Assembly: GCA_002633005.1 (NCBI GenBank) | Contig: NMRA01000495.1 | Coordinates: 1 to 40,685, forward strand | Length of the DNA: 40,685 bases | Source: Phoronis australis | Taxonomy: Eukaryota > Phoronida > Phoronidae | Direction: 5' to 3' | In this document: piece after piece, positions 35,261 through 40,685 of the stretch | How positions within the stretch are numbered: the first letter of the stretch is position 1 | Layout of the letters: the number at the start of each line of letters is the position of its first letter | Made by a program: the position numbers and the translations under genes | The notes under the pieces: model-generated | What the model was told of the DNA's origin: nothing | Databases searched by the model: none | Seen by the model: only the letters and a program-made list of their open reading frames with translations

Positions 35261-36574
35261 CTATGTGAACATGATTAACAGGTTAGCAATAAGGAAGAAA
35301 TGCAAGTTTTTTCCGGAGGCGCTGTTTGGTGTAGACATGCTTTGTTTGTCCTTTTCGTACCATCTTCCAAGCAACATGGCTGACAACAACGGTTTCGTCA
35401 TTGTATCTTTTGTGGCAATTTGCCCGTCATCGAATGACCATTCTCCAATGTCTAAGCCAACAGGGGAGGCTAAGACTTCAGGCATGATATACTTGGTGTC
35501 GAATTTTCCTCTCAGTTGAATTTTGCTGAACGTTGTGTTGGCAAACGTTGTTGAAGACCCACAAGATTGTTCTGACTGGTTGGCACATCTGACAAGTGCG
35601 CATGCCTGTATGTAATACTGTCCTTCCAACGTGTGCAAACCGTCAAAAGCGCCCAGTGCATAAAGATCGTTATTGTCCAAGCTATTTGTTGAAAAATCAA
35701 GAAAACAGCACACGCGATTTTGACAAACGCAAAGTTTGTCCTTTGTTTTCTCCAACTTCACCCACGAATACATGTCACCAAATAGCACAGAACGAAACTC
35801 CTTGAATGATTCACGTGCGCATTTTTGTTCAACGGGTACATACGGGCGATTTGGAGTTGGTTTCCGGTTAATTGTCGCTACCACTAACTGACCTTCGGGA
35901 TCATCGGGTTCGTATGAAAAATTAGCATGAACCTGTGGTGTATAAATGCCGCTTCCAACCATTCTATTAAGCGGTAGATGTATATTTGCTGAGAGCAAAT
36001 TCACGTTCATCATTCTGGCAAAAGCTTGGTGAGTTTCTATTGAAGCAAACAGCGGGAAAACGTTCATCCATGCCGTTGGGAATACAATATGGTCAATGCT
36101 ATGCCTTTCCACCAACGTAACTGCAGGCTCCTTGAACAAGATGTCGAAACAAATAAAAGTTCCGAAACGTCCAAACGGAGTATCGAAGAAAATGTGTTCC
36201 ACGGGTGGTTTGTTGAATGGTTCTGTAAGAAATAAGTGCTGTTTGTGATACTTGGCGACTAAACACCCCTTTGGGTCAAACACAACATTAGTATTAAAGA
36301 TGTATTCACCCGACAAAGGACAATTCGTGTCAACAATTCTTGTACACGGCTGCTTATCCCCCATATTGGCAACCAGATAAAACTCATTCTCCTTGGCAAT
36401 ACAGCTCAAGCGTTTCTGAACGGATATGTCGTACGTGCTGTTGGTGACGTCGCACGGGCACAAAGTTTGGTTGCTTGGTTCAGGAACGTATTCCATATAA
36501 GGGTAAATGGCCTCCCGTGACTTGAAACCAAATCCGTAAAGTCCGTCTTCTGGGAAAACCAAGATATTTGCATC
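35261..36574 (-). CDS. Vanin-like exon 2 (whole catalytic and C-terminal domains)
   Basis: A single 1314-nt exon carrying residues 72-508, with the full Glu80-Lys182-Cys213 triad, the C-terminal base domain and the GPI-type tail. The acceptor is tttccag|GAT in phase 0. It has no internal stop or frameshift. As far as I know vertebrate vanin genes split this part over several exons, so here introns were either lost or never gained. Many cysteines (such as LCPCD and CVCQNRVCC) suit an extracellular disulphide-bonded enzyme. Confidence 0.95.
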   Translation of the reverse strand, partial: DANILVFPEDGLYGFGFKSREAIYPYMEYVPEPSNQTLCPCDVTNSTYDISVQKRLSCIAKENEFYLVANMGDKQPCTRIVDTNCPLSGEYIFNTNVVFDPKGCLVAKYHKQHLFLTEPFNKPPVEHIFFDTPFGRFGTFICFDILFKEPAVTLVERHSIDHIVFPTAWMNVFPLFASIETHQAFARMMNVNLLSANIHLPLNRMVGSGIYTPQVHANFSYEPDDPEGQLVVATINRKPTPNRPYVPVEQKCARESFKEFRSVLFGDMYSWVKLEKTKDKLCVCQNRVCCFLDFSTNSLDNNDLYALGAFDGLHTLEGQYYIQACALVRCANQSEQSCGSSTTFANTTFSKIQLRGKFDTKYIMPEVLASPVGLDIGEWSFDDGQIATKDTMTKPLLSAMLLGRWYEKDKQSMSTPNSASGKNLHFFLIANLLIMFT

Positions 36575-39103
36575 CTGGAAATGAAAGTGGGATGGAGAAT
36601 TACAATATTTTAATATTGTGAAATAAAATTCATTTGAATTAGGCTACTTAGGTACAAGACAGGTCTGCTTTCGAATTTATGTGAAAGCCAACCAGACGTC
36701 TCGGAGCGTGCTCAGTTCAGACAGCGGATCAAACGTCCTAATCTGCCTTGTGATTGGATGGCACTATGGATTCTGCAACAATCATTGCCAGCCATGTACA
36801 GTTACCTACGTGAGCGTCGTCCGACTTCTGCCCGGTACTCTAATCTAAGTTACTCGAAATCAAACTCGAAAATACATTTAGCTTTTACTGTCTACAAAAA
36901 TTCCAGTAAGAACTCGAATTTCGAGCAAAAACTCGAAATTTCTAATTCAGGCTCGAACTTATAGCTTAACACTGGGGGTCATCAAATGCACGCAAACCGC
37001 GTTAATATAGCCCACTCCAACACAGAATAATAGACACTTACATATCCGTCTAATGCAGTCGTACCAAATTAGAGTGGAAGATGTTAAAATAATTCCTTTT
37101 CGAGTAAACATTAGATCCCAGCCAGCTTTGGTTTCAGCTTAAAGTGACATGTCAGAAGTGAATTGCAATAGTCGGGCCTTATAATGCGTTAACATGGGCG
37201 ACGCAGCACTGAAATAAGTGGAATTATAGCCCCCAGCCCCCTACGGTGCGCACCGCCCATGCTCATGGGCTGCACCGCACTGAAATTAATAAGTGGGATG
37301 CTATAGCCCCCCAGCCCCCTATGGTGCGCCGCCCATGGAACTTAACACCATTAAAGTGCCGTTTACACTTACAAAGTTGACACGGATCAGCTGACACAGA
37401 ACAAGTTCCAGTGTGAAAACGGACTGACACGGAGCAAATTGACCACCGCGGCCAAATTTTTGCCACCTGTATTTGAGGTAGAGCAATTTGCACCCGAACA
37501 TCTTGCGCCGTTTCAAATTATAAGTCTAAACGCGAAACTGGAGCAAGGCGGAAAGGATCATCTCTACTGCGCTTGTGCAATGACCTTCATACGAGTTCTT
37601 TGTCTCTGCAACTCTCGTCATTTGTAAACCTGCGCATGTGGGATCCAGTCTCTCCAGCCTGCAATTTCCGTCTTGCCACTGTTAGTGAATATTGTGTCTG
37701 TTGTAAACGACCGCTTGACACGGGTCAATTTGCTCCGTGTCAGTTGCGCCGGGCCAAAGTTGATGTCTTAAGTCCCACCTATGCGTAGACCAGTACTTGC
37801 TGGAGTGTGTCCTGCGGATTTCTCAGAATACGACTGGTCGAGCAGGGCGTCATCGTCGTAAGCGTTACGGATTTGACTAAAGACAGCATCTTATGATTCT
37901 TCTGACTGATACACTGCTCTCCGTTAATGTTACCAGGAAGGGGTCTTGCCCCCCCCCTTTGGCCGCGGAAAGTAAACACTAAAATGACAAGGAAGCAAAT
38001 TTGCGCATTTAACATGTTACGTCTAATCGGTAACATATTATTTACAGTTTTCCTCGTGAGAAAAACTTTTAGATGTTTTTCGTAAATGTCTGCACTGATT
38101 CTACTAGTGTATGCCATTGTATACCCACGTGATCAAGGTTTCATTGAAGCACTTCAATAGTTTCTTTGTTGGGTTTACCCAGCTCGACAAAGTGGGGTGC
38201 CGTTGATACTTTAAACCTGGTTTTACTGAACCAGCTCCCTGGTCTAGCAAAACCAGGCTTTCAGACTCGTAAACCATGTTGGTGAAATGCAAGTCGGGTC
38301 TAAAATTAGACCAGGTTTAGGAAGACCAAGTTTAAGTCTTAAACCTGGTTTTGTTAAACCACCTTTATGAAATCGGCCGATAATGTTGCTTAGACGTTGT
38401 TATATATATTATCGCGAATTTTAAGATGAGCGCGTAAGTAAATACAGACATGTTAAACCCCGGCGACGTTTCGGTTTATTACTTAAATGTGATATATTAT
38501 CGCACTCGATATCAACTAAAATACGACCTCAAGATATTATAATATTATATACTTTGAACTTGGTTAAGTTTTAGTCCGGAGAAACAAAGATCTGTAATGC
38601 ATTAGATGTTGAATTGTGGTCTTGCGTTAGTTGAAATTGTTCATCAGTAAAACGCCAACACCCTGTGCGTGTGCGCACTATACTTTCTGTTCCTGTATCA
38701 GGAATACGTAAATCATTTGCGGCGAGTTTGCGTCTACGATTTTACGTGGTATGTCGACTGCGTTTTAGGGTGATTGTCCATATACGGATTTATTCGTTAC
38801 TTAAACATGATACATAATTTTCAGTTAGATTTCCTCGCTTTCGACATGTACTAATTGGTGCCATAAGGTTATCACTTTATAATTACTTGCCTTGGCAAGT
38901 TTCGCGCGTTCGGCCATTACGTCCAAGTTTCTGTCCATGTGTTTTACTGCCTCATCTCTGGTTATTACGTCAGACCGGCTCGGTGGCAAAACGACAGCAT
39001 GCTCGTACACTGCGGCGCTGAAAGTGTCTCCGTCCTTAAATACAGCCCCTTCTATTGAAAAGATTGCCGCGAGAACAGCCAACACTGAATATTCGACAAC
39101 CAT
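35261..39103 (-). CDS. Vanin/biotinidase-family amidohydrolase (pantetheinase-like), 508 aa
   Basis: Spliced CDS 39103-38891 and 36574-35261 (minus strand), 508 codons plus stop, close to the roughly 510 aa of vertebrate vanin-1. The family hydrolyses a carboxamide bond: vanins release pantothenate and cysteamine from pantetheine, biotinidase frees biotin from biocytin. Seen: a signal peptide (1-20); catalytic Glu80 in FPEDG, Lys182 in KYHKQ and Cys213 in ICFDILF; the PTAWMN motif; and a C-terminal domain motif YALGAFDGLHTLEG shared with vanins. N-glycosylation sequons lie at Asn106, 116, 289, 403 and 417. A Ser/Ala/Gly run (489-492) precedes a hydrophobic tail (496-508), a GPI-anchor-type signal that favours an extracellular membrane-tethered vanin over a secreted biotinidase. 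Substrate is inferred from the family. It lies upstream of SPATA1 on the same strand, with no evident functional link. Confidence 0.95.
36905..37115 (+). repeat. Dispersed repeat in the vanin intron
   Basis: Direct copy of 32865-33065 with the same block order: aactcgaaatttc, tcatcaaatgca, cacagaataatag, aaaataatt, cgagtaaaca. Together the pair flanks vanin exon 2. Confidence 0.6.
37206..37338. repeat. Tandem duplication with hairpin, about 71-bp spacing
   Basis: Two units start gcactgaaat at 37206 and 37277. Both contain atagccccc, agccccctaYggtgcg and gcccatg. Between them GCCCATGctCATGGGC (37255-37270) is a perfect 7-bp inverted repeat. Noncoding, in the vanin intron. Confidence 0.8.
37357..37750. 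repeat. Inverted-repeat cluster, candidate nonautonomous DNA element
   Basis: The block ctgacacggagcaaattgac (37425-37444) recurs inverted as gtcaatttgctccgtgtcag near 37724-37743, 20 bases identical. A smaller inverted pair, CCGTTTacact and agtgtGAAAACGG, lies at about 37361-37428. No transposase is present. Boundaries are uncertain. Confidence 0.65.
38195..38360. repeat. Palindromic AAACCTGGTTT repeat cluster
   Basis: taaacctggtttt occurs twice (about 38211 and 38340). Inverted relatives are aaaaccagg (about 38249) and accaggttta (about 38310). gtctaaaattagac (38298-38311) is itself palindromic. This looks like a small foldback element; ends and target duplication are not clear. Confidence 0.6.
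38891..39103 (-). CDS. Vanin-like exon 1 (signal peptide and N-terminus)
   Basis: Encodes residues 1-71. MVVEYSVLAVLAAIFSIEGA is a good secretion signal, followed by FSAAVYEHAVVLP, which matches the start of the mature vanin domain. A second in-frame ATG lies upstream at 39196, after a stop at 39217-39215. It would add a 31-residue leader that is less like a signal peptide, so 39103 is preferred. The exon ends GCC AAG and is followed by gcaagt, a GC donor. Using the next gt (gtaatt) would put exon 2 out of frame. Confidence 0.9.
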
Positions 39104-39200
39104 GATGTTGTTTGTCACGGTAGGTGAAGTAATCGAACGATAAAACAAACAAGCAGATATTCGGTTGTGCGAGATTATCTGCAATGCTATTGACATCCGA

Positions 39201-39210
39201 GTCACGTGAC
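39201..39210. promoter_or_regulatory. GTCACGTGAC palindromic E-box upstream of the vanin-like gene
   Basis: A perfect 10-bp palindrome centred on CACGTG, ending 98 bp upstream of the preferred ATG. GTCACGTGAC is the consensus bound by bHLH-ZIP factors of the MITF/TFE and USF classes (the CLEAR element of lysosomal genes in vertebrates). An identical copy sits upstream of SPATA1. Function here is inferred. Confidence 0.55.
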
Positions 39211-40685
39211 GAAACTAGTTTTACTTGGGGCCAGGGGGGGTGTTAAGTGTAGTTTTCCCAACTATATATTTACAGAAAGCCGCGCAAAGCCTAAACGGAA
39301 GTAAGCTTGTAACCAAGAAACACACAATGCAACAGGTATAAACTTAGTCAATCATTAAACTGAATTGAATTAAGCTGATAACATGCAGTTTCGTAGGGAA
39401 TCTGGCCATGAAAAACTGCCATGTAAGCTACACGTCCCGTTAAGCCTACCTCTAAATAATCCCCGGTTTAATTTATTTTCAGAGATGACTAAGTTCCTGG
39501 AATAGATCCCGTATCTGTAGGACATCTGAATCGACCGAGTTAAAAAAATGGGTTAATGGTTGTACCTTCCTAATAGTTTCATTTTGTCGTTTAGAAGTAA
39601 GCCGCGATACATTTTCATATTAGGCCTACATACACTAAAGCTGCACTTGCATTTCACCCCGTTTAGCAGACTAAAAAACGTAAATGAAATTGTGCCATAC
39701 CTTTTCGCGATTGGGCTATTTCCGTTACCAACTACAGAACATCGAAACCACTTCGGAGTTTATTGTTGGCCTCGTGTACGCATTGTTCATGTATCCTATC
39801 TAGTAATACGAGCGGGACCGTTCAAGTGGTTTTGGAAATTGAATTTACGGGCAATAGCGAAACTACGTTAGTGTTTTTAGAGATTGTCGCAGGTTTTTAA
39901 CATTCCCATGGGCCATTCAATGGTATAGAACGTGAGAAACAGACCTAAACTGCATTATTCAAGGCTCGCTGGTCCCTAGGCAACACGTAGCCCCTCGGTT
40001 GGCCGGTTAGGGGCTACAATACTTCCCATCACTTTCTGTACGAATTTTGTCCCGTGTATTTTAAATGGGCGCCGGGTAGGCCAAATCCGGCCATCAATTA
40101 GGAGTTTTCACCTTGTCAAATATACATTTCACACTATCACCTAAAAAAGCGCTCACTTTCTTCAGTGGTCCTTTCTATTTCTTCACATATCTTCGATGAA
40201 GCTTAGTTACGAGAATTAAGATGACTTTGGTGAAGAATTCCAACTCCACTGTCTTGGTCAACATTAACTTTTCACCACGCGCGCGATAACCACGAAGTAT
40301 TTCAACTGAGTCACTGGATCGAGTTAGGCAAAGGCTAGCGTGAGACTGAGCGAAGCGCGTGCCGCTGATGCGACACTTGCAAAATAGCATGGGAAGGTAT
40401 CAGGTGAAATTTGTAAGATTTGTGTCTCTTGGACTTTTTATTCGTCAACATGTGTGATTTCACGTAACTTCCTCAAAATGATCCCCGATAAGAGAAACTC
40501 GAGCAAACCGCGACAGATTTTCATAGATTTGTTCAAATCATCTTGACTGAATCGTCTCCAGACTTATGGCATGTGTTAATTATAACTCCATGTGCATATA
40601 TGCATGTTTCATTTGATTTTATTTCTTGTGTTTTGAAGTTCGTAAATTTTTGTGCAGTGTTGTATTGGTAAAATTAAGAGGTAAG
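39211..40685. other. Upstream flank of the vanin-like gene, no gene seen
   Basis: Open frames at 39560-39871 (+) and 40175-40390 (-) have no recognisable domain. The window ends in gaggtaag, a donor-like string, so a plus-strand exon of a neighbouring gene could end there, but nothing else supports it. Confidence 0.55.

Larger units (their letters stand above)
36575..38890 (-). other. Vanin-like intron 1 with GC-AG boundaries
   Basis: A 2316-nt phase-0 intron running from AAG|gcaagt to tttccag|GAT. GC donors are rare and usually have an otherwise excellent match to U1, as here (AAG|GCAAGT). The intron holds the repeats described at 36905-37115, 37206-37340, 37357-37750 and 38195-38360; no further exon was seen. 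Confidence 0.8.

Noticed and set aside
38880-38890. A standard GT donor (gtaatt) for vanin exon 1
   Set aside because: It would leave phase 1 and break the join with exon 2; the GC donor at AAG|gcaagt keeps the frame and gives a family-like junction.
40175-40390. Basic open frame on the minus strand near the right edge
   Set aside because: No known motif and no neighbour exon; the composition is compatible with chance.

Overview
This is a eukaryotic (metazoan) genomic window. It is AT-rich, has long introns, consensus splice sites and diverged dispersed repeats, and carries two assembly gaps (N at 10164-10287 and 21157-21168). Nothing prokaryotic or viral was recognised. Two protein-coding genes can be built exon by exon, both on the minus strand. 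Their families and exon structure suggest an invertebrate, perhaps a marine deuterostome (cephalochordate, hemichordate or echinoderm). The phylum is inferred and cannot be fixed from the window alone.

Gene 1 (31876 down to 3085) is an orthologue of SPATA1 (spermatogenesis-associated protein 1). I rebuilt 13 coding exons whose splice phases all agree, giving a continuous 735-codon reading frame. The layout is a short N-terminus, a compact domain (about residues 16-125), a long disordered Tyr-Pro-Gly/Pro/Ser-rich centre (about 126-530) and a C-terminal coiled coil (about 545-725). The introns are large: intron 1 is 4.8 kb and intron 3 is 11.5 kb.

Gene 2 (39103 down to 35261) is a vanin/biotinidase-family amidohydrolase (pantetheinase-like) of 508 residues. 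It has a signal peptide, a complete Glu-Lys-Cys nitrilase triad and a C-terminal hydrophobic tail of the GPI-anchor type. It has only two coding exons, joined by an intron with a GC-AG boundary.

The two genes are tandem and head-to-tail. About 3.4 kb separates the vanin stop codon from the SPATA1 start codon, and this spacer is rich in small nonautonomous repeats. Points of most interest: (i) the same perfect 10-bp palindrome GTCACGTGAC lies about 100 bp upstream of both start codons and nowhere else in the window; (ii) a 55-bp tandem duplication across the SPATA1 exon 5 acceptor creates a potential in-frame 21-nt microexon; (iii) a three-copy repeat family combines a tRNA-like module with short terminal inverted repeats; (iv) a GC-AG intron splits the vanin catalytic domain; (v) several inverted-repeat (MITE-like) elements lie around the vanin gene. 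Left of 3085 and right of 39210 no gene could be supported.
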